Assembly (NCBI GenBank): GCA_944326365.1
Contig: CALVDR010000015.1
Location: 1-58,279, forward strand
Direction: 5' to 3'
Source of the DNA: an uncultured Bacteroidales bacterium
GTDB lineage: Bacteria; Bacteroidota; Bacteroidia; Bacteroidales; UBA932
DNA: 58,279 nt
Shown: positions 8,658 through 17,971 of the stretch, piece by piece
How positions within the stretch are numbered: the stretch's first letter is position 1
How the letters are laid out: every line of letters starts with the position of its first letter
The notes under the pieces: model-generated
What the model was told of the DNA's origin: nothing
The model's input: the letters and a program-made list of their open reading frames with translations, nothing else
Databases searched by the model: none
Position numbers and translations under genes: made by a program

Positions 8658-11651
8658 ATGAGATCAAGACTGTATATTACAATGATCATCGCTGCAGCTG
8701 CATTGCTTTCAGGCTGCAGCAGGATGGAGGAACTCCGGATGGCATCACCGGACGGGATCCGGCCGCCTCATATCAATTCCGTGACCCCGGGAAACATAGC
8801 GGTCACAAACAGCAAGCTCGATGATGTCGTGACTTTCGCTTGGGATGCTGCCGATTTCGGAGTGAGGACACCTGTCAGTTACAATCTGGAGGCAGAATAC
8901 GGTGAGTCCGGAGTGATCGAAGTCTTTCCCGGCATTTCAGGCACTTCACTGGAGATTTCCTATGAGGAACTGAACTATGTGCTCGGACTCGATACACAGC
9001 TGGGCGGTGCCGGAGTGCCTCTGGACACTCCGAGCAATGTGAATTTCTATGTCTGTGCCTACATAGGGGACGGTACGCAGACAAGCCGGTCCGAGCCTGT
9101 GGAACTGAATGTGACGGTGATTTATGCGAAACCGCGTTATCCGAAAGTGTGGGTGATAGGTAAATATTCGAACTGGGAACATTCCCGCTCGCAGTATCTC
9201 TACAGTTTCGGAAATGACGGAGTGTATGAAGGCCTGGTGGATTTCGGAGAAAATGCCGATACAGACAATTACGGGGATGCCAGCGACTGCGGTTTCAAGC
9301 TGACAGGAGCTGCGAACTGGAGCAACAGTACCGGAAACTGGGGCATGACCAGAGCGATTACCGATGAGGATTACGAAACGGATGAGATCCAGCTCGGGAA
9401 CGGTGGCGGAAACATAAACAAGGTATTCCAGAAACGATATTACCAGCTCAGGTATACTGTCAATTCGCTGCTTCTGGAGAAGCTTCTCTCATTCGACGGG
9501 ATGTCAATATCCGGTACGGCAGTGACTGAAGAGCCTGAACTTCTTTTCGACACGGCGAACCAGCGCTTCTATTTCGATGTCGATGCCGGAGAGGGAGGGA
9601 CCATAGTCCTGACTCTCAAGGATGCTGTCCGTCAGGGCGGCGGAACTGACGGAGACATTGCCCTCGGGGCATCCGAAGAGGCGTCTGCCGAGCCGGGAAA
9701 AGGTTTCCTGTCTTTAGGCAGTGACAAGCCACTGACAGTTCCTGCAGCCGGGAGCTACAGGGTCTATGTCGAGATGAACAATCCTGAAGAAATGACTTAC
9801 GAGTTCAATGCCGATGATTTCGGAAAGGAGCCGGGCAAGGATGATGAGGATATCGTGCCTGTAGGCGAGACCTGGGGAATCGTAGGTACCATGACTGACT
9901 GGGGCGGTGAGGATGATGAAAATACCGAAGAAGATGAAAGTATCCCAGATATCCCGATGACGGAGACCGGCGACTGGTTCAAGGCTACGGTCGAACTTAC
10001 TGCCGAAGATGCCTTCAAGATACGTTTCGCCAATACCTGGAACGATGACAATACGGACAATTTCGGCGGAGTTGACGGGAATGTCATAGTGACACAGTCG
10101 GAAGGCGTCGCTGTACCGGCGGTCAAGGTTTTGAACGAAGGCAGTCCGAACAACATATCGGTAAGCACAGGCGGTACATATGACCTGTATTTCAATCCTG
10201 AGTTGGGCGCACTGCATGTAAGGCCGGAAGGTTCTCCGGCTCCTGGAGATGTCACATGGGGCATAACCGGCATAGACGGGGACTGGCTGCCTGGGAATGA
10301 CCTGCTGATGGAGGAAGTGAACGGTACAGACTATTACGTGCTGACCGGTCTGGAACTCACAGGCGTGAATGACGCTTCAGGCGAAGCAAGCAGCTTCAAG
10401 ATCAGATACGGGAACTGGTGGAACCAGAATTCGGACAACGGCCGCGGACTCCCTGCAGGCACGCAGCAGCCTGTAAGCGAAGGCAGGACAGTCTCTCTCA
10501 GCACCGACGGAGGCTCCGCCAATATCACCGTAGCCGAAACCGGAACATACAATGTCTATTTCTATCCGAACCAGAATGCCATGATGGTCCGCAATACGGA
10601 CGGAGACGTGCCTGCTACTGTAGGCTGGGGTCTCTGCGGATATTTCACCGGCTGGGAGGACAACAATGATGCGGTCATGACATATGAGGACGGATATAAT
10701 GTGATAAGGGGAATCAGCATACCTGAATATGACCCGGCCTCAGGTCTTGAAGACGGTTTCATCATCAGATACGGAAACACTTCAGGAGGCCGTGAATTCG
10801 GCATGCCTTCAGATGCGGATGCATGCATAGACAGGTTGAATACGGCTGTGCGGCTCAGCAGCGATGCATCTGCACGGAACATCACGGCGGCGTCAGGTAC
10901 TTATGACATTTATTTCGATGCTGATCACGGTATCATTTACATGAATGAGAAAGACGCACCTGCTCCGTCACCGTACAGTGTCGGCGTATGGGCGGAGAAT
11001 CTGACGGCAGGCATCCCTGATGTGCCGATGAAACTCGAAGGTGACTTCCATGTCTGGTATCAGGCAGTCTTCCCTCAGGATGACAGGATAAGAATACGTA
11101 TCAGCGACAATGACGGCATAGCCTACGGAGCCGCTGCTTCCGTGGCGGGGATAAACGTGGCAATCCCGGTGGTGACAGGTGATGCGGCCCTGCCGGTGGA
11201 AGTGCCTGCAGGCTCATATCAGATATGGTTCGACATGAACGCTTCGGAACTTTATATCATGACAGACGGCAGGCATCCCGGCGATGCAGGCGACCAGGGT
11301 TCCGCACCGGGACTGTGCGGTACGTTCACGAACTGGGGCATGGACGGAGCCCCTGACATAGCCATGACCAGGCGGCAGTCAGGCGGCAGAAGCTACTGGG
11401 TGGCGGAAGACGTGACACTTTCCGATTCGGACAGATTCAAGATCCGCTATGACAACAAGTGGGAAAGGGAATTCGGATATCTGGAAAATACCGTATTGCC
11501 GGTAAACGGCAAAGTGGAGGTCTACAATCCTGATGACCATGACATGTTCGCTCCGGCGGGTACCTACGACATCTGGCTTTATGTGGAAGGCGATTCGACC
11601 GTAGCCGAGCTTTATCTGATAAATGACGGAAGAACCCCTGAAGAACTTTAA
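8658..11651 (+). CDS. Large SusE/SusF-like lipoprotein with six tandem starch-binding-type modules
   Basis: A 997-residue surface lipoprotein (lipobox LSGC at residues 17-20). Residues about 35-155 are the N-terminal SusE Ig-like domain. Six repeated modules follow at roughly 162-395, 405-523, 532-646, 655-762, 772-868 and 884-990. Most open with a W/V-G-I/L-x-G motif (WGIVGTMTDW, WGITGIDGDW, WGLCGYFTGW, PGLCGTFTNW), carry a FKIRYxN core strand and end with a Y-D-I/V-Y/W-F strand plus a short xxDGR/HP motif. SusE and SusF of Bacteroides have two and three such modules, so this single protein is much longer and may cover both roles. It binds glucan at the cell surface and has no catalytic domain. 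Confidence 0.88.
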   Translation: MRSRLYITMIIAAAALLSGCSRMEELRMASPDGIRPPHINSVTPGNIAVTNSKLDDVVTFAWDAADFGVRTPVSYNLEAEYGESGVIEVFPGISGTSLEISYEELNYVLGLDTQLGGAGVPLDTPSNVNFYVCAYIGDGTQTSRSEPVELNVTVIYAKPRYPKVWVIGKYSNWEHSRSQYLYSFGNDGVYEGLVDFGENADTDNYGDASDCGFKLTGAANWSNSTGNWGMTRAITDEDYETDEIQLGNGGGNINKVFQKRYYQLRYTVNSLLLEKLLSFDGMSISGTAVTEEPELLFDTANQRFYFDVDAGEGGTIVLTLKDAVRQGGGTDGDIALGASEEASAEPGKGFLSLGSDKPLTVPAAGSYRVYVEMNNPEEMTYEFNADDFGKEPGKDDEDIVPVGETWGIVGTMTDWGGEDDENTEEDESIPDIPMTETGDWFKATVELTAEDAFKIRFANTWNDDNTDNFGGVDGNVIVTQSEGVAVPAVKVLNEGSPNNISVSTGGTYDLYFNPELGALHVRPEGSPAPGDVTWGITGIDGDWLPGNDLLMEEVNGTDYYVLTGLELTGVNDASGEASSFKIRYGNWWNQNSDNGRGLPAGTQQPVSEGRTVSLSTDGGSANITVAETGTYNVYFYPNQNAMMVRNTDGDVPATVGWGLCGYFTGWEDNNDAVMTYEDGYNVIRGISIPEYDPASGLEDGFIIRYGNTSGGREFGMPSDADACIDRLNTAVRLSSDASARNITAASGTYDIYFDADHGIIYMNEKDAPAPSPYSVGVWAENLTAGIPDVPMKLEGDFHVWYQAVFPQDDRIRIRISDNDGIAYGAAASVAGINVAIPVVTGDAALPVEVPAGSYQIWFDMNASELYIMTDGRHPGDAGDQGSAPGLCGTFTNWGMDGAPDIAMTRRQSGGRSYWVAEDVTLSDSDRFKIRYDNKWEREFGYLENTVLPVNGKVEVYNPDDHDMFAPAGTYDIWLYVEGDSTVAELYLINDGRTPEEL

Positions 11652-11670
11652 CGGAATAAACTGACAGACT

Positions 11671-14430
11671 ATGAAAAGATACATCATCATATTTCTTTCG
11701 ATATGTGCGGCTGTCATTCAGGGCTGTACAGACATGTCTGAAGACGCACTGACAGAGGGAATACTGTCGGTAGAATCCGAGACCCTCTGGTTCGATGCTT
11801 CAGGCGGTTCGCAGCTGGTCGAACTCCGCACTTATGCCGGAGCCTGGAATATAGTCCAGGATACCGAATCCGAATTGTGGTGCACTCTGAGCAAGACGGA
11901 AGGTACCGTGTCATCGTCTTTTGAGGTGGCCGTAACGGCCAATCCCGATACTGAAAGAAGTACGGTCCTGGTCCTGGATGCACCGGGATGCGAGCCGGTG
12001 GAAATCAGAATCATCCAGAACGGGGAAAAGGACGAGCAGTTCACGGTGACACAGGAAATAGACGGGCAGATGGTGGAATTCGATCCTGATCCTGCTGACG
12101 GGGAACCGGCATATCCGGTAGATCCTGACAAGCCTCTGACCATCACTTTCAAGCCGGGAGTGGACAATGCCATCTTCGGCTGTCTGAACGATGTCTATGC
12201 GCACATAGGGGTAGTGGACGGAGAATTCTGGAGATACACTCCGTCCGACTACAGTACAAATGCGGAGAAAGGCAAAATGACTAATATCGGTGACAATACC
12301 TGGACTATCGAACTGACCCCTACGGTACGCGAATGGTTCGACTCAGGTACAACGCAGATAAAGGAGATCGGTGTGATCATCCGTCCGGCCGACCAGAGCA
12401 CCACTGCCTTCAAGAACGCGAAGATCATCAAGGTGTCTGACAGCAAGTACACTCTGGAGCACAGGCCTAAGTCCGAAATGACGGCGGCAGCCCCTTCCGG
12501 CACCGGATATGGAATCAACTATGAAAGCACCACTGTCACCTTCGCCCTGAAAGAGGAGGCGGAGCAGTATGACTTCGCCTATCTGATAGGCGAGTTCAAT
12601 GACTGGACCCCGTCCGATGCCTATGCCATGAACTGGGACGAGAACATGAAATGCTGGTGGTATACCCTGGATCTCAATGACCCTGACCGGAATCCGGAGA
12701 CTGTGGAAGCCCTGGATCCTGACGAGGAATACATGTTCCAGTACTACATCGGCACTCTCGATGACTCATGGACGACTCTCAGGCTCAGCGATCCGTTCAG
12801 TGAGATCATCTACAGTTCCGATGACCAGTGGATAACCTCTTCAACCTATCCGGATCTGAGGGAATATCCGTCTTCGCAGACAAGCGGACTCATATCCGCC
12901 TTTCAGGTAAACTGCCCGGCGAAGGATTACGTCTTTGAGAACAGTTTCAGTATCGGGGATATCGATGACCTGGTGATTTACGAACTGCTTTTCCGTGATT
13001 TCACTGAAACAGGTGACATAAAGGGCGCGCTTGCCAGAATGGACTATCTGGAGGAACTCGGTATCAACGCCATAGAACTCATGCCTGTCCAGGAATTCGA
13101 CGGGAATGACAGCTGGGGCTACAACACTAACTCCTATTTCGCCATGGACAAGGCCTACGGCACGCGCGAGGACTACAAGCGGTTCATAGACGAGTGCCAT
13201 GCCCGCGGCATAGCCGTGATCCTGGATGTGGTGTACAACCATATGACAGGTTCGGCCACACCTGCGAAGATGTACTGGAATACGAAAGAGAACACCACCG
13301 CTGACGTGAATCCGTGGTTCAACGTAGTCGCCCCGCATCCGTTCAGTGTCTACCATGATCTCAGGCACAGCAATGCGTTCGTGAAAGAAGAACTGGTAAA
13401 ACGGAATATCCGCTATCTCGTCGAGGAATACAATGTAGACGGTTTCCGTTTCGACCTGACCAAGGGCCTGACAGATACTCCGTCAGGCAATGACTGCAGC
13501 GACTGGAACCAGCAGAGAATCGACAATCTGAAAGAGTACAATGCCCTGATCCGGTCCCTGAGCCAGGATACCGGAAAGCCTCTGGTCATGATATGCGAGC
13601 ATTTCTGCTCTGACGACGAAGAAAAGGAACTGGCACGCAGCGGTATCAAGCTGTGGAAGAAATGTACGGATCCTTACTATCAGAGTGCCATGGGCTACAG
13701 CAACGGCAGCGATTTCTCCAGTGCCTGGACCCTGCGTACCTGGGGCTCGGATGAGGGGTATTTCGGCCAGCAGGTGGCATTCATGGAGAGCCATGACGAG
13801 GAAAGACAGCAGTACAAGGTGCTCCAGTACGCTCCTTCATCCGTCAAGGGAGATCTTTCCGCCCGTATGAAACGTTCGGAAGCGAATGCCGCATTCTTCT
13901 TCACCTTTCCGGGGCCCAAAATGATCTGGCAGTTCGGAGAACTCGGCTACGACATTTCCATAGAGCAGGGCGGACGTACGGCGAAAAAGCCGGTACACTG
14001 GGAATATTACGATTCCGAAGGCCCGAGAAGGGAACTGTATGAGTCTTATGCCGATATCCTGAACTTCAGGAAAGAGAACCCTGAGTTCTTCGATATCGAC
14101 TCCCACAGATACATTGCAGTCGATGACGGATGCTGGACTCAGGGAAGATACATCATAGGATATGCTCCGGGGGCTGATTCCGGACTGAACCAGGGAGTGA
14201 AGAAAGCGTTTGTCGTGATAGGGAACTTCGACACCGATACACGCAAGATAGTCCTTCCTGACATGAATCATGCTGCAGGTGATATCGCCCTGGGTTCGAA
14301 ATGGAGGAATTATGCCGATCCGGAAGAGACATATTCTCTCGATTCTCACGGTTATCTGCAGAAAGACGGCGAGCCTGCGGCCGGAATTGTACTTGGAGCA
14401 GGCGAGTATATACTTCTGGTCAATTTCTGA
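11671..14430 (+). CDS. Multidomain GH13 alpha-amylase/pullulanase-type lipoprotein
   Basis: A 919-residue secreted lipoprotein (lipobox Q-G-C at residue 19). It has a BACON-like domain (about 30-126), a beta-sandwich segment similar to starch-binding modules (about 150-275), a CBM48-like domain (about 285-400, with YLIGEFNDWTPSDAYAM) and a GH13 catalytic barrel from about 435. The four GH13 regions are intact: DVVYNH, GFRFDLTKG with nucleophile D605, ICEH with acid/base E653, and ESHDEE with D719. It should cut alpha-1,4 or alpha-1,6 bonds of starch-like glucans on the cell surface. The CBM48-like domain favours a debranching or pullulanase-like role, but specificity is not settled. It starts 19 nt after the SusE-like gene. 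Confidence 0.9.
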   Translation: MKRYIIIFLSICAAVIQGCTDMSEDALTEGILSVESETLWFDASGGSQLVELRTYAGAWNIVQDTESELWCTLSKTEGTVSSSFEVAVTANPDTERSTVLVLDAPGCEPVEIRIIQNGEKDEQFTVTQEIDGQMVEFDPDPADGEPAYPVDPDKPLTITFKPGVDNAIFGCLNDVYAHIGVVDGEFWRYTPSDYSTNAEKGKMTNIGDNTWTIELTPTVREWFDSGTTQIKEIGVIIRPADQSTTAFKNAKIIKVSDSKYTLEHRPKSEMTAAAPSGTGYGINYESTTVTFALKEEAEQYDFAYLIGEFNDWTPSDAYAMNWDENMKCWWYTLDLNDPDRNPETVEALDPDEEYMFQYYIGTLDDSWTTLRLSDPFSEIIYSSDDQWITSSTYPDLREYPSSQTSGLISAFQVNCPAKDYVFENSFSIGDIDDLVIYELLFRDFTETGDIKGALARMDYLEELGINAIELMPVQEFDGNDSWGYNTNSYFAMDKAYGTREDYKRFIDECHARGIAVILDVVYNHMTGSATPAKMYWNTKENTTADVNPWFNVVAPHPFSVYHDLRHSNAFVKEELVKRNIRYLVEEYNVDGFRFDLTKGLTDTPSGNDCSDWNQQRIDNLKEYNALIRSLSQDTGKPLVMICEHFCSDDEEKELARSGIKLWKKCTDPYYQSAMGYSNGSDFSSAWTLRTWGSDEGYFGQQVAFMESHDEERQQYKVLQYAPSSVKGDLSARMKRSEANAAFFFTFPGPKMIWQFGELGYDISIEQGGRTAKKPVHWEYYDSEGPRRELYESYADILNFRKENPEFFDIDSHRYIAVDDGCWTQGRYIIGYAPGADSGLNQGVKKAFVVIGNFDTDTRKIVLPDMNHAAGDIALGSKWRNYADPEETYSLDSHGYLQKDGEPAAGIVLGAGEYILLVNF

Positions 14431-14481
14431 GAATTGCCCGTCAGGGCGATCAGCCATCGGATCAGAAAGAAAAGGACAGAC

Positions 14482-15726
14482 ATGACTATGAAACAGATAT
14501 TCAGATTGGCCGTCCTGACGGCCGCTATGATATTGGCCGGATGCTCCGGCCACCCGGAAAAGAAGGAATCCGTACATCCCGACTGGTCTTATGACGCCGT
14601 CATTTACGAGATGAATGTGCGTCAGTATACGCCTGAGGGGACTTTCGAGGCTGCGGCTGAGGAACTTCCGAGACTGCAGAGACTCGGGGTGGATGTGATA
14701 TGGCTGATGCCTGTATATCCGATAGGGGTCGAGCAGCGGAAAGGCACTCTGGGGTCTTATTATGCGATTTCGGACTATCGTGCCATTAATCCGGAATTCG
14801 GTGACATGCAGGATTTCGATGACTTTCTGGCGGAGGCCCATGACCTGGGATTCAAGGTGATTCTCGACTGGGTGGCCAACCATACTTCTCCCGATGCCGT
14901 GTGGGAGTCCGGGAAGCCCGCCGACTGGTATGTGCGCGATTCTCTCGGGCGTACCGTCACCCAATATGACTGGACCGATATCGCTGAGCTGAACTATGAC
15001 AATGCCGATATGCGTGAGGAGATGCGCAGTTGTATGAGGTTCTGGCTGGACAAGGGTGTGGACGGTTTCCGCTGCGACATGGCCTGCGAGGTGCCGATGG
15101 ATTTCTGGAGGGAGACTCTGCCTGAACTCAGACGCGAGTATCCGGGGACCTATTTCCTGGCTGAAGGAGAGAATCCGGAACTGCACCGTGATGCTTTCGA
15201 TGCTTCATATGCCTGGGAACTGCATCATCTGCTGAACGATATCGCACAGGGACGCAAGTCTGCCGCAGATCTGGTGGCTTATGTGGAAAAGGATGCGGCT
15301 GCCTGTCCTGAGGATGCTTTCAGGCTCATGTTCACTTCGAACCATGACGAGAATTCATGGGCAGGTACCGAGTTCGAGCGTATGGGTGATGCGGCCGGGG
15401 CCATGGCGGTGCTGACTTTTACCCTTCCGAACGGACAGCCCCTGATCTACACCGGACAGGAGATGGGCTGGAATCACAGGTTCGAATTTTTCGAAAAGGA
15501 TCCTGTACCCTCATGGGAGGAAAACGGATATACTGATTTCTACAGGGAACTGATCCGTATCAGACATGAGAATCCGGCGCTGGCGGCAGGTGAAAAGGGC
15601 GGGGATTTCGAGGTGCTTTCGACCGCGGACAGTACGCTGGTCTTCACCAGGACGCTGCCTGGAAACAGGGTGGAAGTCTCCGTGCGGATGTGCCCTCCAT
15701 GGGACTGGGATATACGGACGGAATGA
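14482..15726 (+). CDS. GH13 alpha-amylase family lipoprotein (compact)
   Basis: A 414-residue enzyme from the ATG at 14482 (MTMKQIFRL); the upstream in-frame codon at 14434 gives a non-signal N-terminus and is rejected. The lipobox is LAGC (residue 21). It is an almost bare GH13 barrel without accessory binding domains. The catalytic residues are present: D199 in GFRCD, E228 in LAEGE and D289 in TSNHDEN, with region I DWVANHTS. The short C-terminal beta-domain ends soon after VEVSVRMC. It probably acts on maltodextrins at the surface or in the periplasm. It lies 51 nt after the previous amylase in the same operon. Confidence 0.9.
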   Translation: MTMKQIFRLAVLTAAMILAGCSGHPEKKESVHPDWSYDAVIYEMNVRQYTPEGTFEAAAEELPRLQRLGVDVIWLMPVYPIGVEQRKGTLGSYYAISDYRAINPEFGDMQDFDDFLAEAHDLGFKVILDWVANHTSPDAVWESGKPADWYVRDSLGRTVTQYDWTDIAELNYDNADMREEMRSCMRFWLDKGVDGFRCDMACEVPMDFWRETLPELRREYPGTYFLAEGENPELHRDAFDASYAWELHHLLNDIAQGRKSAADLVAYVEKDAAACPEDAFRLMFTSNHDENSWAGTEFERMGDAAGAMAVLTFTLPNGQPLIYTGQEMGWNHRFEFFEKDPVPSWEENGYTDFYRELIRIRHENPALAAGEKGGDFEVLSTADSTLVFTRTLPGNRVEVSVRMCPPWDWDIRTE

Positions 15727-15774
15727 CTTGGCAGACCTTCAAATGTTTCATTTTGAACAATACTCGGATCCTAT

Positions 15775-17709
15775 ATGAAAAAGACAGGAAATATTCTGAT
15801 GATGTCTATGGCTGTAGCGGCACTCCATTCATGCGGAAACGGCGGTATTTTCGATCCTGACTCAGTGCAGGATGCGGGAAACCATATTTCAAGGGTGGAA
15901 CCGCTGTCGTGGTGGACAGGTATGAAGACGCCTCTCCAGCTGATGGTTTACGGAGAAGGCATCGGTGAGTATGATGTGCGTATCGAAGGGGCTGACGGAG
16001 TGGAAGTGAAATCAGTGCATAAGGCCGACAGTCCGAACTACCTTTTCATCGATGTGGTCATCTCCGATACGGCTGTCCCGGGTACGTACTGGATGGTTTT
16101 CAGCGGAAACGGTGAGAGTTTCAAATATCCTTATGAGATAGCAGCCCGCGAGGCCGGTTCCGTTTCACGCGGGAGCTTTTCTACAGCAGACATGATCTAT
16201 CTCATCATGCCGGACAGGTTCGCCAACGGCGACCCGTCCAATGATTCTTCTCCTGACATGGCGGAAAAGGCTGACAGGTCTGCATTTTTCGGACGTCACG
16301 GGGGAGACATACAGGGCATCATCGATCATCTGGACTATATAGCCGATCTCGGTGCGACAGCCGTCTGGTGTACTCCGATGCTTGCTGACAATGAGCCTGA
16401 GGACTCCTATCACGGCTATGCCTGCGCCGACTATTACCATATAGACCCGAGGTTCGGATCGAACGCCCTTTACAGGGAGTTTGTGGACAAGGCTCATGAA
16501 CATGGGCTGAAAGTGATCATGGATGTGGTCACGAACCATTGCGGAGCGGCCCACTGGTGGATGGAGGACCTGCCTTTCCATGACTGGATACATCAGTTTC
16601 CGGAGTATACGGGTACGAATATCTGCTTTTCGACGAACATGGACCCGAATGCCTCGAAGTATGACCTGAATCTTCAGGAAAGCGGCTGGTTCGTACCGTC
16701 GATGCCGGATATGAATCTGGACAATCCTTTCGTACTGAACTATTTCCGTCAGTGGGCCGTGTGGTGGACAGAGTATGCGGGTCTTGACGGTTTCAGGGTG
16801 GATACCTATCCGTACAATGAAAAAGGCCCTATGAGTGAGTGGTGCGCTTCCGTCCTGGAAGAATATCCTTCGTTCAATATAGTGGGCGAGTGCTGGACTT
16901 CTTCGATACCGCAGCTGGCCTACTGGCAGGGCGGGAATGCAAACCGTGACGGCTTCGATTCCCATCTGCCGTCCATCATGGATTTTCCGCTGCAGGAAGC
17001 CATATGCAAGGGTGTCCCTTCCGATTCCCATGCATGGGGCGAAGGCATGGTGAGAGTATATGACTGCCTTTCCCATGATTTCGTCTATCACGACCTGTCG
17101 AAGATGATGATTTTCGCGGGGAACCATGATATGGACCGTATTGGGGATGTGCTCAGGCAGAATCCGGACAGGCAGCGGATAGTTCTGGCCATGATGGCTA
17201 CCATGCGTGGAATTCCTCAGATTTTCTACGGTGACGAGATGATGTTCGTATCGAAGGACAGGTCGCAGGGCCATGGCGGTCTGCGTGTGGATTTTCCCGG
17301 AGGCTGGGCTGGAGATGAGACGGATTTCTTCACTGAGGATGGCCGCGCGGCGGCCAATGCCGGTACGGACGGAAAACCTGTACCTCAGGGACAGATAGCG
17401 GCGTTGCACGACTACACCAGGACCCTTTTCCAGTGGAGGAAAGGAAAGAAAGTGATTCACGACGGAAAGACCATGCATTTCCTGTCCCGGGACAACACCT
17501 ACGCTTATTTCCGGTACGATGACACCGATGCCGTCTTCGTGTTCATAAACAATTCCCGCGGAAAGAAACATGTGCCTTGGTCCCATTATGTCGAGATAGC
17601 CGAAGGTCTGCATGATGGACGCAATGTGGTGACGGGGGAGCCTGTAACGGTATCGGATACGACTGTAGTGGGGCCTCGCCAGGTGCTGGTAGTGGAATAC
17701 AGAAGATGA
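15775..17709 (+). CDS. Neopullulanase/cyclomaltodextrinase-type GH13 lipoprotein (SusA/SusG-like)
   Basis: A 644-residue GH13 enzyme with a lipoprotein signal (LHSC, Cys20). Residues about 38-125 are the N-terminal beta-sandwich domain typical of cyclomaltodextrinases and SusA. The barrel starts at about 138 (MIYLIMPDRFANGD). Catalytic residues are D343 (GFRVD), E372 (GECWT) and D452 (GNHDMDR), and region I is DVVTNH. A C-terminal beta-domain ends with RQVLVVEYRR. Bacteroides SusA is periplasmic and has an ordinary signal peptide, whereas this protein carries a lipobox; whether it faces the surface or the periplasm cannot be told. It is the last enzyme of the operon. Confidence 0.9.
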   Translation: MKKTGNILMMSMAVAALHSCGNGGIFDPDSVQDAGNHISRVEPLSWWTGMKTPLQLMVYGEGIGEYDVRIEGADGVEVKSVHKADSPNYLFIDVVISDTAVPGTYWMVFSGNGESFKYPYEIAAREAGSVSRGSFSTADMIYLIMPDRFANGDPSNDSSPDMAEKADRSAFFGRHGGDIQGIIDHLDYIADLGATAVWCTPMLADNEPEDSYHGYACADYYHIDPRFGSNALYREFVDKAHEHGLKVIMDVVTNHCGAAHWWMEDLPFHDWIHQFPEYTGTNICFSTNMDPNASKYDLNLQESGWFVPSMPDMNLDNPFVLNYFRQWAVWWTEYAGLDGFRVDTYPYNEKGPMSEWCASVLEEYPSFNIVGECWTSSIPQLAYWQGGNANRDGFDSHLPSIMDFPLQEAICKGVPSDSHAWGEGMVRVYDCLSHDFVYHDLSKMMIFAGNHDMDRIGDVLRQNPDRQRIVLAMMATMRGIPQIFYGDEMMFVSKDRSQGHGGLRVDFPGGWAGDETDFFTEDGRAAANAGTDGKPVPQGQIAALHDYTRTLFQWRKGKKVIHDGKTMHFLSRDNTYAYFRYDDTDAVFVFINNSRGKKHVPWSHYVEIAEGLHDGRNVVTGEPVTVSDTTVVGPRQVLVVEYRR

Positions 17710-17788
17710 CAGCTGCGGCCGGCCGGTCGTGTGAGGATTAAAGGAATGAATCGAATCGTTTAATACAACTAACTAAATTTTTAAAGTC

Positions 17789-17941
17789 ATGAAAAGAAAT
17801 GAATTGATGAAAAAAGTCTATGCGTCTCCGGTGATATCCGAGGAGATCGTAGCGGTCGAAAGCGGGTTCGCTGCCAGCGGAGAAGAAGGTATCGGAACCC
17901 AGAGCCTGAATGAGGAAACATATTCCATTCAGTGGCAGTAA
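17789..17941 (+). CDS. Short 50-residue peptide of the 'SPVI..E..GFAASGE' type
   Basis: An open frame of 51 codons starts at ATG 17789 and ends with TAA at 17941, in the gap between the last amylase and the fimbrillin-like gene. The product begins MKRNELMKKVYASPVISEEI and continues with V-A-V-E-S-G-F-A-A-S-G-E-E-G, then an acidic tail ending I-Q-W-Q. From general familiarity, similar short ORFs (basic start, Y-x-S-P-x-I/V, E-x-G-F-A-x-S-G) recur in Bacteroidales next to fimbrillin and surface-lipoprotein genes; their function is unknown. There is no classical signal peptide. The frame is intact, codon use matches its neighbours, and it sits 30 nt before the next gene. Confidence 0.65.
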   Translation: MKRNELMKKVYASPVISEEIVAVESGFAASGEEGIGTQSLNEETYSIQWQ

Positions 17942-17971
17942 CAGAAGTTTAACCTTGAAAATCACGTGAAA

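Noticed and set aside
13837..15186. 449-residue open frame on the minus strand
   Set aside because: It is antisense to two clear GH13 genes with intact catalytic motifs. The GC-rich codon use leaves the opposite strand open. The product has no known motif.
16165..17613. 482-residue open frame on the minus strand
   Set aside because: Antisense to the SusA/SusG-like gene; same explanation and no homologous features.
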